A stretch of DNA of 64,000 nt from Saccharomycopsis fibuligera x Saccharomycopsis cf. fibuligera (lineage: Eukaryota; Ascomycota; Saccharomycetes; Ascoideales; Saccharomycopsidaceae). The stretch is taken from the NCBI GenBank assembly GCA_001936135.1, contig CP012809.1, positions 4,637,501 to 4,701,500 of the forward strand, in the 5' to 3' direction. Position numbers and translations under genes: made by a program. Below the pieces are notes generated by a model. It ran no database searches, was not told the origin of the DNA, and saw only the letters and a list, made by a program, of their open reading frames with translations. Positions 38,580 through 48,751 of this stretch are shown one piece after another. Each line of letters begins with the position of its first letter. The stretch's first letter is position 1.

Positions 38580-40136
38580 TTAGACGTACTCCAAGTTGGT
38601 CAGATTACTATACCTGACCTGAGCCAAAGATACTTTGTTCTCTTCCAAATCAACGAATGCGTAAACTGATCTTAAAAACACATCGCCTAATATGATAAAG
38701 TCCTTAGAATTTTCCCCCACCGCGAATAAGCACTGAGGCACTCCATTTTTCTCATAATAGGAGCCATCAGACATGCTGACTTTGAAGAGCAAGTCGCTGA
38801 AAGGAACAGTAATACTAATTGGATTGCGGGTGCTATTGGATGCGCTACTGCTGCTGCTGCTGTTGCTGCTGCTGTTGCTGCTATCACCACCAAAGGTGAA
38901 AATAAACGGATCTCCAGTGGTGTTGCAAGGAGTAGCATATCCGGAGATTGCTTCATCATACGTACCAAACTGCTCAACAAAGCTAGTATAAATGGCCAGA
39001 GGCACAGTAATCAAAGTGGTACCGGTATCGAGTAACGCGTTGTATGATTTTCCCGCTTCAGTGATGGTCTTTCCTGCGCCTTTACCCCTGACTTGACTGT
39101 AAGTGCCATTGCCGCTGCTAACGTTGCTGACTGCTTGTCCACCACCATAGCTGATGGAACTCAATGGGACAAACAACGCAGTATGCTCCGCAGCCAGCTG
39201 CCCGCTGGAGTCCAACTTCAAGATATCCAATTCCCTCAACTGATTGCCAAAGTATTTAGAGTGGTCAATCGCACCAAACAATAACTGTCCCGATGAAGCA
39301 TCGGCAGAATTCAAATAAAGGGAGTAGCTGGCTTTGCTAATGTACCCTTGCTTTTTGAGTAAGATTGGCAAATTGTCGTATTTGAAATTACTGGCTTCAT
39401 TTGCAGGATATCCAATACCACAAACCCCTTGACCGGCGGTATTCGTGGTGGCTAAAGCAAACGTAGAATTGCTGAGCGTGATATCGGATCCCAAGGAAAC
39501 GTTATCAGTGATTAAGTATCCGCTGGCTTCAGTGGCATCGCCATACCTGATACTAAACTTATAATCGTTACTATTGCTATTAGCGCGACTCAAGTTATGG
39601 AATGTTTGGGACTGAGAAATGTTGTAAGACCCGTATTTCTCGTTGGTAGCTTCGTTGCTGTCAGTGGCATTAGTCAAAGGCACCCAAAGATCAGAACTCC
39701 CCGTATCGATTTGTAGTTGTACGGGCTGACAAGTTTCGGAATCTCCGCTAAAACACAACGTGGCGCTATATAGGGCATAATTGTTTTGAAGCGACATTTC
39801 TACTGGAAGATTGAGCTTTTGTCTATTGACAACCGATTTAGCCACCACTTGATCTGTTGCTTTGCCGTTGCCGTTGCCGCCGCCGCTGCTGGTGGTTGTA
39901 TTAATGGGAACTTTTTGCTGTAGTTGAGTGTCTATCAGCTGGTGATTTTTTTTCGAAACTCTTTGAACAGTGAAGTCCATCACCACTGGATGACGGGCTG
40001 AGGACGACGACGACGACGACGACGACGACAGTGGTGATTCTTGCCTTGGAGCAAGCTGACGGGCGGCTCTGATGGGAGAAGCCACAAGCTGCTGTGCTAG
40101 AAGCAAGCTGAAGAGAAGGGAAGTGACTTTTAGCAT
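38580..40136 (-). CDS. Secreted aspartyl protease (pepsin family A1)
   Basis: 518 aa when started at the ATG at 40136-40134; the frame extends 24 codons upstream only with a TTG. MLKVTSLLFSLLLAQQLVAS is a signal peptide. A propeptide with a 10-Ser run follows to about residue 105. The two catalytic aspartates lie in DTGSSDLWVP (Asp144) and DTGTTLI (Asp370). GIGYP and FIILGDVFLRSVYAFVDLEENKVSLAQ are further A1 hallmarks. Many N-glycosylation sequons and a Ser/Asn-rich insert (about residues 425-440) are present. No GPI-anchor signal is seen at the C-terminus (NLTNLEYV), so the enzyme is probably released. No KR dibasic site sits right before the mature domain; the nearest dibasic pair is KK near residue 62. 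It belongs to the SAP/yapsin-related group, but I cannot assign an ortholog. Confidence 0.88.
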   Translation of the reverse strand: MLKVTSLLFSLLLAQQLVASPIRAARQLAPRQESPLSSSSSSSSSSARHPVVMDFTVQRVSKKNHQLIDTQLQQKVPINTTTSSGGGNGNGKATDQVVAKSVVNRQKLNLPVEMSLQNNYALYSATLCFSGDSETCQPVQLQIDTGSSDLWVPLTNATDSNEATNEKYGSYNISQSQTFHNLSRANSNSNDYKFSIRYGDATEASGYLITDNVSLGSDITLSNSTFALATTNTAGQGVCGIGYPANEASNFKYDNLPILLKKQGYISKASYSLYLNSADASSGQLLFGAIDHSKYFGNQLRELDILKLDSSGQLAAEHTALFVPLSSISYGGGQAVSNVSSGNGTYSQVRGKGAGKTITEAGKSYNALLDTGTTLITVPLAIYTSFVEQFGTYDEAISGYATPCNTTGDPFIFTFGGDSSNSSSNSSSSSSASNSTRNPISITVPFSDLLFKVSMSDGSYYEKNGVPQCLFAVGENSKDFIILGDVFLRSVYAFVDLEENKVSLAQVRYSNLTNLEYV

Positions 40137-40695
40137 GGCGGTGGGTGTGGAGAGCGAGTGTGAAGAGCGAGTGCTGGAGAGTTCTGTTGTGAAGAGCAGC
40201 ACCGTCAAGATATTCCAGCAGACCCTGAGTTTATGAGGTTGGAAAAGAAGAAGGGAATGAGAAACAGCAAGGGTAGATATACATAAATCTATTTTTAACT
40301 GCGTGGTAGTAGTGTCTTAGTCTCTCTCTCCATAGCAGAGAAAATTTTCAGCCTCCGCCAACATACATGCATGCATGCAGGAAAAAAAAAAGTCCTTAAC
40401 TGCGGGTCCAGTTTCCAACAGGAATTCACAACACAGCAGCAGCAAGACAGCAGCAAGCCAGCAAACAACAACAAACAAACAAACAGCAGAGCAACACCTT
40501 TCCCACTGAGCAGTGGTTCCCATTATGGCTCGTCCACGGATACTGTGCTACAAGCCACCTACTTCAAACAAAGCCGTAACAAAACTAGATCATGTATTGA
40601 ATGGAGCCAAGGATGTCTTAGTAATTTAAGTCAACCCTCATCACTACTGCTACTGCTACTGCTACTGCTACTGCTATTATTATTAATGTCCTTTT
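40137..40695. other. Intergenic: protease gene promoter and 3' flank of the methyltransferase gene
   Basis: About 560 bp. It contains CATGCATGCATGCAG at 40366-40380, about 230 bp upstream of the protease ATG, and a (CTACTG)n hexamer run near 40646-40675 directly 3' of the methyltransferase gene. A 128-codon plus-strand frame here is made of repeat sequence. Confidence 0.5.
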
Positions 40696-41838
40696 TTATT
40701 TTCTTTCGGCCAAAATGTAGACAGTTGGCCACACAACAACCAACTCGTCAGTTTTAGCAATGTCCAATTTTTCATGAATCTCCTCAATAAACAAATTCAC
40801 CAAAACATCCGGATCTTTGCCAGCTTGAGCTTGAAGCAATCGGTGATATGCACTCCAGCTTCTGACGTAATCTTTCAACTCTTCAATTTTCCACTGTTTC
40901 TTAACAATCAAAGGAAAATCCTCGCCTATTTCCTTTCCGACAACTGACCCACTTAGTGTTGGTCCATTGACTGGATCGTGCTTGACTCTCTTCACATTAG
41001 TAAAGAGCTCTTCTGGCACTTGCACCGAGTCGTACAACTGGCGCAACACATTTCTTCCCGGCTGTTCCCAAAAGGGTCCCAAGTATCGCTCATCATCATA
41101 TGTGTACTTGTCGTAGATCTTGAGATATGTCTCTGTATCTATTGGCTCTTCCGAACTCGAACTGCTTTTCTCTCCACCACCGGCTTTCTTAGCCAAAACA
41201 ACTGGATCAACGTAGCCCCAAAGAGCAACTTTGCCATGCGGCTTCAAAACCCGGTAGAACTCTTGCCATACTTTATCTTGGTCAAACCAATGGGCACACT
41301 CGGCTCCAGTGATTAAATCTACCGAGTTATCCGCAATCCCATAGTCATCGCCATCGGCATTGATGCTATGTAGTGCCTCTGCGCTCCCCTGGTGAAATTC
41401 AATAATTCCATGAGTATTTGAGTCGTCCAATGAGGCATCACCGCCATGCTCTCCACCAAGAGTGTCAATAGGCCCGCCAGCGGCTTTCTCCTGATAGTGG
41501 CCATTGTCGTTACCACCATTACCACCACCGCTTTTCTGCTGCTTGTTCAATTCAGCTAGCCGCAAATTGCACTGCTCAATCATTCGAGCAGATGGATCAA
41601 CCCCAATGACTTTACTGAAATACTTAGCCAAGGGGAACGTTACCTGTCCCGTGCCACAACCGATATCAATAGCCACTCTTCCAGCACCAGTATTCCCATT
41701 ACTTTCATTACTACAGTTGCTTGTCTCGGGACCTTTTCTAGCATAAGTGGCCACCTGCTTGATGAACGAAAGTGGGTAGGTCGGGCGAGCATTGTCGTAG
41801 TGGGAGCTAGAAAAGCTCAGTTCTGCAAATTCGGACAT
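40696..41838 (-). CDS. SAM-dependent methyltransferase, CRG1/TMT1-like
   Basis: A 380-aa class I methyltransferase. The N-terminus FAELSFSSSHYDNARPTYP is typical of the Crg1/Tmt1 group. SAM-binding motif I is VAIDIGCGTGQVTFPLAK, followed by the acidic ribose-binding position in VIGVDPS. A Gly/Asn-rich insert of about 40 residues (near 100-140) separates it from GSAEALHS and VDLITGAECAHWFD. In S. cerevisiae, Crg1 methylates cantharidin and Tmt1 methylates trans-aconitate. Which of these, if either, is the substrate here cannot be told from sequence. It is longer than Tmt1 (299 aa) mainly through low-complexity inserts. A 30-bp (AATC)n run lies just upstream of the start. Confidence 0.82.
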   Translation of the reverse strand: MSEFAELSFSSSHYDNARPTYPLSFIKQVATYARKGPETSNCSNESNGNTGAGRVAIDIGCGTGQVTFPLAKYFSKVIGVDPSARMIEQCNLRLAELNKQQKSGGGNGGNDNGHYQEKAAGGPIDTLGGEHGGDASLDDSNTHGIIEFHQGSAEALHSINADGDDYGIADNSVDLITGAECAHWFDQDKVWQEFYRVLKPHGKVALWGYVDPVVLAKKAGGGEKSSSSSEEPIDTETYLKIYDKYTYDDERYLGPFWEQPGRNVLRQLYDSVQVPEELFTNVKRVKHDPVNGPTLSGSVVGKEIGEDFPLIVKKQWKIEELKDYVRSWSAYHRLLQAQAGKDPDVLVNLFIEEIHEKLDIAKTDELVVVWPTVYILAERK

Positions 41839-41879
41839 GTTGCGTTAAATTGGACAACAGCTGTGTGGTTGGTTGAAAT

Positions 41880-41911
<32 letters not shown>

Positions 41912-42998
41912 AGTATAGAGATAGCAATATGCTGGGAGATCTGATAGTTTAGTTTACTTTTGTTTTGTTGGCAGAGCAAGTGTAGGTGTGCTTCAACTGA
42001 CAATTGAAACGGCTGGTTTTGACTTAGCAAAGTATAGAGAGCAGAAACTTTGGGAATGTGGGGGGCCTGTGCTCCTTTTATACAAATATCGCACGCACAG
42101 TTTGTCCACACATCCCATCCCCCCTGTTGTATACGGCTATTACAGTTGCGCAGATACAAGTATAAAGTTGTTTCATAGCCAGCTAATTATAACAGTAAAG
42201 CAGAGGAGATGACCCACTGCCGTGGTGCCTCGCAAACGAAATAAACTGCCCTTGCGGTGGGTGCATCCACTCCTAGTTATCCATACTCAGACATATAGTT
42301 AACTCGTAATACTATAGTAAGTGTCAAAAACCCTCTCCGCACTTGCTCCTTGCAATATGTGTCTAAACCACAACCGCAACCAACGCTCTCACCTCAGTAG
42401 TCAGCTTGAGCTCCGAGATCGGCACTTTTTATGAAGTTTTGACTCTTGCAACGGATCCGCCTGCGCCCCACATTCGCAGCCAACTACTAAAGATCTTTCA
42501 ACATACCATTTTGCTAATTAGTCTCGATCACAGCTATTAGCAATGGTAATGGCACGCCGGTCAATTCAAGATGACGTGGAATAAGTGCTGCGAAATATTC
42601 CAAGGTACGTACTTGATATTGATTACGGGGGCTGGACCTGTCCGGGTGGTGCCAGCTTGGATTTGGCGGTTTATCGCACCAGGGGCTGTCTGCTGCTAAT
42701 CTGTTTGTTACTACGAGCCGCCTTTAATAAAATAAAATCCAGTCCATGCATTTTGGGACTTTGCAAGTTGCAAAGTCCAGTCAAGGCTAGAAACAATATT
42801 AAAAAAATAGAAATCTAAAATGGAAAATAAGGGAGTAATGCACTAAAACTGCAAAGAACTGGGAAACTAAACGAATGGGGGAAAGTAAATGAAGAGAGAA
42901 ATCAGAATAGAGAAACCGAGTTGAGAAAAAAAAAAAAAAAAAAAAGTTACAAATTAGTCAGATTGAAAATACTCGACAGCAACACAATCCCACTACTA
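41839..42998. other. Intergenic: methyltransferase promoter and 3' flank of the 436-aa gene
   Basis: 1.16 kb. It has the TCAA microsatellite, then mixed-composition sequence to about 42790, then an A-rich 3' flank with an A20-type run near 42927-42945. No supported gene; frames at 41988-42212 and 42585-42818 look random. Confidence 0.45.
41881..41910. repeat. (TCAA)n microsatellite in the methyltransferase leader
   Basis: Seven and a half TCAA units, about 43 bp upstream of the methyltransferase ATG. Confidence 0.85.
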
Positions 42999-44309
42999 CT
43001 ATTCAATTGCCTTGAATTGTTCAATGATTGACTGTTTAACCATATTACCGCACAATTTGGCATATGGATTAACCTTGCCTGACAAATCTGCAGCTATCCG
43101 GTTGCCAAATGCTCCTGATATAAAGAAATAATTACTTGCCCTTGATTCCAATAACTCTTTTTGACTAAACAAAAATCCGCTACTGCTACATCCTGGTCTA
43201 TGCGACAAATATTTTTCAATTTTTGCTGCTTTTGTTAACAAAAGACTAGCAAATTGGTAATATGCACTTGAAAGGCAGTTTGCTTGTCTTTTGGAAACAA
43301 TATATCTTGGTCCTTGAAGGCTGTCTGCACCGTTATCGGCTCCATTGCTGTCGTTTTCGTACACCATTTCCTTTGGCATGGCCAATTCAACTGCTTTGAC
43401 CAACAAGTCAAAAATTTCTTTTTCCAAAGCAACAACATGATCAAATGAAGTGAGGGTTTTATCACTAATTTCTTTGCCAACACTAACATCATGGTGGAGA
43501 ATAAGTTTTTTGATAGTGGCTAAATTGGTGTAAGCACTAGCATAATCTTTACCAGCTTTAGTATTGATAATTTTTTCTCTCAAAGTTTTTTCACACTGCA
43601 ACAAAATTGCATCGTCAACGATTCGTTCAGTTGCATACACTGCATTGACTGAAATTTCCATTTCTGTTTCTGGTGACAAAAGCGGGATATTTCCATTATT
43701 CTGGGCTTCCAGTCGTCTGTGTACTTCAACAAGCGAAGGAAAACCGCTCCAAGCAGCCGCTGGCTTGTTTATGATAACCCTTTCCACTGGTTGTAAACTG
43801 GTTTCAATCTTATTAATAACGTCTTTTTCAATGTCTGTGAAAGCTTCCACCAATTGCAAATCTGTAACATTTGGGTCTGGTGGCAATTCAACGTCAACTT
43901 TGATTTCATTGCTGGTGTTAAACATTGTTTCAATTTCTGGTAGTTTTTCAATATGTCTAAAATTATTTTTAGCCACCCCTGCAGCATCAAAATTAAAAAT
44001 GGATTTTAAGATTCCTGTATCCCGCGAAGATAATTTTGGCATGTAAGTGCTATTTTTATTGCCTTTGTTATTTTCAACTTTAACAGCTTGATCTCCCAAA
44101 ATCATTTCACGAAATGGCCTTGGCCCAACTTTAGTGGTTTGATTAGACTCGACTTTTGCTTTCCCGTTACTTTTGGCATTTAATGCAGAAGCTACATCTC
44201 CAGAATAAAGAAATGCCTCTTTGGTTTCTTTCCAATTGCTACTACCGTTGTCTGAGATTTTGACTTTTGTAGTCGTACCTTTGTTATCAGTGATTGAGTC
44301 TTGGGTCAT
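42999..44309 (-). CDS. Conserved-looking protein of unknown function
   Basis: A 436-aa ORF with an ATG start. I do not recognise the family. The first 100 residues are polar, probably disordered, with many Lys and Asn. Residues 125 to the end look like a folded, mainly helical domain, with blocks such as ELPPDPNVTDLQLVEAFTDIEK, AAWSGFPSLVEVHRRLEAQNNG, SVNAVYATERIVDDAILLQCEK and AYYQFASLLLTKAAKIEKYLSHRPG. There is no signal peptide, transmembrane helix or obvious catalytic motif. Codon use is like that of neighbouring genes and there is no sign of decay, so it is likely real. It may be restricted to this yeast lineage. Confidence 0.7.
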   Translation of the reverse strand: MTQDSITDNKGTTTKVKISDNGSSNWKETKEAFLYSGDVASALNAKSNGKAKVESNQTTKVGPRPFREMILGDQAVKVENNKGNKNSTYMPKLSSRDTGILKSIFNFDAAGVAKNNFRHIEKLPEIETMFNTSNEIKVDVELPPDPNVTDLQLVEAFTDIEKDVINKIETSLQPVERVIINKPAAAWSGFPSLVEVHRRLEAQNNGNIPLLSPETEMEISVNAVYATERIVDDAILLQCEKTLREKIINTKAGKDYASAYTNLATIKKLILHHDVSVGKEISDKTLTSFDHVVALEKEIFDLLVKAVELAMPKEMVYENDSNGADNGADSLQGPRYIVSKRQANCLSSAYYQFASLLLTKAAKIEKYLSHRPGCSSSGFLFSQKELLESRASNYFFISGAFGNRIAADLSGKVNPYAKLCGNMVKQSIIEQFKAIE

Positions 44310-46043
44310 TATGTTTTTGTCAATGCTTTCTCGTGTTCTGTTACTTTATACTGCGCAGTTTACTAATTTTTTTGACTTCTATTATTTTATTCTGTATTAA
44401 GTTTTAATATTTATTTTATTTTATTTTATTTTATTTTATTTTATTTTATTTTATTTTATTTTATTTTATTTTATTTTATCTTATTTTATCTTATTTTTTT
44501 TTGTTAGCCAAAGGTGGGATACAAAAAAAAAAAAAAAAAAAAAAAGACACTCCTTTCAACTAATAGAATTCCAAAAAGTAGCAGAGCCCGAAATAGAGAA
44601 AAAAAAAAAAAAAAAAAAAAAAAAAACCGGAGCTGTCAGCTAGTATGAGTGCATAAATGAGCACAAAGAAAACTAGAAACCGCGACACTGACAAGTAACA
44701 TACATACAGTTTTCTGATCAATTGTACGCTTTGCCCTACATGTTGCACAACACAACGGTACCCCACCCACGTAAACCATCATGAATATGCTTTTTGAAAG
44801 CAAAACAGCTGATTTCCCATTGCAATCAGTCGCGGCTATTTGTGCCCTCAAAAGCTCCGGCCTGCGCACTTACTAATTAATCCCATCGCATGCCATCCTT
44901 TGATGGTGGTGCATCCACAGATTCTTAAGCGCCAAGACTTCTCCGGGAAAACGGTCTTCGAAAAACAATGCGGGGGATGCATGAGGGAGAGCCCCAAGGG
45001 GCCAGATCTCGATCTTGATAATTGATCACTATGCAACACATCAATGCAAAAACGCGCAAGGTACTGCAAATACACAAAACGACAACAAAACCCCACAAAA
45101 AGAACTGCGAAAACCTCACAAAAATTGGGCAAAAGTGGTTCTGAAATCGGATAGGACAAACGTCAAAAGTCACCAGATAATGTGCTTTAGTTGGGTTCGC
45201 GCCGGGTTTGTGGCACCCAGCAAGTTAGCTTACATGTAGCTTACCGTAGTGACGTAAACATCAACTATACATGCAAAACTATATGCTAAATATTGAATAT
45301 TGAATATTAAATGTGAAGCGTAACCAAAGTGCTTCAGAATGACAGCTAGTAGTGGAGAAAATAAGACCAGGGAGAAAATTAATAATAATAGAATAGAAAA
45401 AGCAAAAGCAAAGGTGAAAAAAACAAAACAAAAAACAAAACAAAAAACAAAACAAAAAACAAAAAACAAAAAACAAGTCAACATCGTTGCATTATTGCAT
45501 TACTCTATGATATTTTTGACAAACAAAAATATGACCAACAATCACATAATCTTCCCGCTGGAAAATCCACGTTGGTAATTGAATAACAAAAGCAGCAATA
45601 AACAAATTTGAAAAACACATAGAACAAAAAGGGGAGAAAATTGCGAAACCTGTATCAACAACCCTGAATATTAAGAAACCGTGAAGAAAAAAATAATTAG
45701 AAAACACATTGCTACTTTGTCGTCTCGTGTTGATTATCAATGATTTTCATAAATATACCGCCTGACTTGACAAAAAATTAGTATTACTTTTTTTAAGGAA
45801 GGCGACGGAAATTGGACAAGACATGGTGATACTCAAAAAAAGAAAAATCAGCATATTTAGTCATTCTTCAATAATAAACAAAGACAAAAAATAAAAACAA
45901 AAGCAAAAACAAACAAACAAACAAACAAATAGTTAGACAAAAACATAGAACAAACTAAAACAAAAACAAAAAAGGGAAAACAAAAATAGAATACACTACT
46001 CGATAACCACAAAAAACAAATCGAGTACAATGTAAGCAGTTTC
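44310..46043. other. Intergenic: promoter of the 436-aa gene and HAA1 3' flank, repeat-rich
   Basis: 1.73 kb with (TTTTA)17 near 44410-44495, an A23 run at 44523-44545, an A28 run at 44599-44626, and AAAAC-type pentamer and hexamer runs at 45421-45475 and 45890-45990. A GC-richer island spans about 44840-45020. Frames here on both strands are short and unlike known proteins. Confidence 0.5.
44410..44495. repeat. (TTTTA)17 microsatellite
   Basis: About 17 tandem TTTTA units, slightly degenerate at the right end where TTATC units appear. It lies 100-190 bp upstream of the 436-aa gene, so it sits in the promoter or leader. Two poly-A tracts follow within 130 bp. Confidence 0.85.
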
Positions 46044-48751
46044 TCACGTAAACTTGTCTGGCAAGTCAAAGTAGAACGGATCAAACGAATTAATAGATTT
46101 GATACTTGTAGCATCTTCATCAAAACTTAGAGGATGATTTTGGCTGTGATTTTGTTTTGGTTCAGCAGGACCTGGATGTGCGCCACCAGTGTTATCACCA
46201 TTAGCCGAAAATGTAGTAGCACTATGGTTGCTATTGTTGAAATATCCATGATTCATGCTATTGTGATTATTGTTCAGAGAAATGCCAACATGGCCTCCGC
46301 CAATCAAATTTTGGTTATGTAGATGGTGGAGTTTGTTGAAGCTAGGGTTTGGATTGGAAATGCTAATATTGTTAGTATTATTGTTATGAGTCATGAAACT
46401 AGAGATAGAATCACTACTGTTATTAGACAAAAGCGGTGGTCTGGAGCCAGGAGACCCTACAGACTGAGCCTTGTTGACGCCATGTAAGTTATTACTGTGC
46501 CTTATTGAGTAAGGATCATGATTAGTATGATAATGATGGTGGGTGTGATGACCATGATGATGCACATTAGCAGTTGGTAAATGGACTTGCGACAGAGAGT
46601 GTTGGGAAGATGCTCCACCATATGGATAAGTACCGCTGACTACTGAAGATCTGTTGCTCGAGGGTTCCTTCTTGTAATGCGAATTGTTGGAAAAGGCCTT
46701 CGGCACTTGGTTCATAACACTAGAATTGATTGCAGTAACATTTAGTCTGTTTTTATTAATATTGTTGCTACCACCATTCAAAAGATTTGGGGATCCAGCA
46801 GTATCACTTGGGCTATTATTTGAGATACCATTAACGTTGCTTTTGATGTTACTATTAGCGTTTTTCGTATTGATGCCATTGTTGGTTTTGTCTGAGAATA
46901 ATCCACCAACTTCGGAATCATTGATAATACCACCAGCACCACCAGCACCACTACCACTACCACCACCAGGGACCTCACCAAGTGGGTACATATTTTCAAG
47001 TTCAAACAAGGACAATAATTGGTCATCACCAGAACTCTCAACCAGGAAGTCATATTTTGGTGGAACCGAATCTCTTTTATTAGAAACCTGTACTGGGCCA
47101 TTTATTGCAGACCGCTCTGTGAAATTAGCAATGTTGTTAATATCTGGGCTATTAATATTATTAATATTATTATTAATATTATTATTATTATTGACCACAT
47201 TCTTAGTCTCTGATTTACCAGAACCTGAGAACAAATCCAATAACCCATGACCTACAGAGTCAAAAGGCAACGGGATATCAGAAAAAGCTTGATTTTGTAG
47301 CACATTATGCTTGTTATTCTCGCTAATGATTCCAGTTTCAACCACAGCATTATCAGGAGTTACAACTGAACCAGCATTATCATTCGCTGCATTGCCTCTA
47401 TCAATCGCGTTACTGATATTAACAGAAGTTGAGTTAGCAGTGGGATTAATGCCGTCGTTTTTTATACTGCCTGCCGGAGAAATGTATTCATCAAGGGGCA
47501 CATTGACTTCGCCAACCTTTAGTACTCTTTTTTCAGCATTGCTATTGCCATTGCCATTGCCATTGCTATTGCTGATGTTGGTTTGATCGTTGAGAAAAGA
47601 TCGGCTTTTTCTCATGCTAGCGCGTTTCCCCAAATCGTTTCTAGGTCTAGTGGAGGTAGAGAAGATGTTATTAGAATAATTTTCATTGACGAGCTGATTT
47701 AAAGATGAGCCAACAGAGTCTTGATGATTTAATCCAAAATTGCCAATCGAAGCTTGATCACTGGCTGCCATGCCACCGTTAACCGAACTCAAGTCCCAAT
47801 CACTACTGAAACCAGGAGATAATGGAGGGCCAAAATCGAATTGCGGCACGCTACTATTATTTGTAGTGATACTGTCACCGTTGGGAGCCATAGGAATTCC
47901 CGTTAGGTTATCCCAGGATTGGGTGTTTAATGGATTACTAGGATCAAAAGAATTGAAAAACTTTTCACCATCTGTGGCGGTGGGCACGCCACTGCTGGCG
48001 ACAACTTGGCCTGCATTAAAAGTGATCTGGGGATTGATGATTTCGTCAGTGGAAAAATGGTTTTCATCGCTATCACTTCTATTGATATTGATCAGGACAT
48101 CGTCCCTCGATAGCAGTGGCATCGGCGTTGCGGCTGCGGATGGTGGCAGCATGATATCAGTGTTATTATTAGCGCCATCGTGCTTAGGCATTCTTGGTTT
48201 GCAAATGCACTTTTCTGAGTCTGAGCATTTGCAGTTCTTGTCGCCATGTTGATGATCTAGGTCATTTTTGTCTGGTTTTTTACCTTTGTTTTTTTTGGAA
48301 GGGCCCTTTTTAGGTTTGCCACAGGTGCACAGAGCATGTAAGCTGTTGTTTTTTCTTGCTTCTTTGCAGTGCTTGCACTGGGTGGAAGGACGGCCCTTTG
48401 GGTTTATTTTGATGAGCTGCTGATCGGTGTGATTGCATGTAGTGACACGATGGCCTCTGATACAACGCTATTGTTGGGTTGGTTAGTAGAAGGACGAAAT
48501 AAAAGAAGAGAAAAGAAAAAGAAAAGAAAAGAAAAGAGAAGAAAAGAAAACGTATAAAAAAACAAGGGTATCGATGAGCCGTAGAATGGCTCATACAAAG
48601 GGTATGAATCATCTTGTCGCCGGGGGGCAGGAGGAGAAAAACTGGGAAAAAAAAAAAAAAAAAGTAGACTAATGAGATGAATGATGGATTATTGTAGATG
48701 ATAATGGATGCATACCTGACAAGCGTACTTGACGCCATCAATCAACACCAT
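46044..48751 (-). CDS. HAA1: Copper-fist transcription factor, HAA1/CUP2 type, with a 5' intron
   Basis: The spliced CDS is complement(join(46044..48467, 48716..48751)), 2460 nt, 819 aa. Exon 1 encodes only MVLIDGVKYACQ. The 248-nt intron (48468-48715) starts GTATGC, has TACTAAC at 48488-48482 and ends ATAG. Exon 2 resumes with RCIRGHRVTTCNH, giving the copper-fist zinc ligands Cys11, Cys14, Cys23 and His25 and the minor-groove KGRP motif at 36-39. Further Cys-rich sequence (QCKHC, LCTCG, CKCSDSEKCIC) follows. The long remainder is Asn/Ser/His-rich and includes GEVNVPLDEYISP, close to GEVSVPLEEY in S. cerevisiae Haa1. Haa1 drives weak-acid tolerance and Cup2/Ace1 copper detoxification. The VPLDEY box favours the Haa1 side, but the split between them is an inference. 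Confidence 0.85.
48468..48715 (-). other. HAA1 intron (248 nt)
   Basis: On the gene strand it begins GTATGC and ends CAATAG with TACTAAC at 48488-48482, about 15 nt before the exon. It falls between codons 12 and 13, splitting the first two zinc-binding cysteines. An A/G-rich and poly-T stretch fills much of it. Without splicing, the copper-fist N-terminus is lost. Confidence 0.9.
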
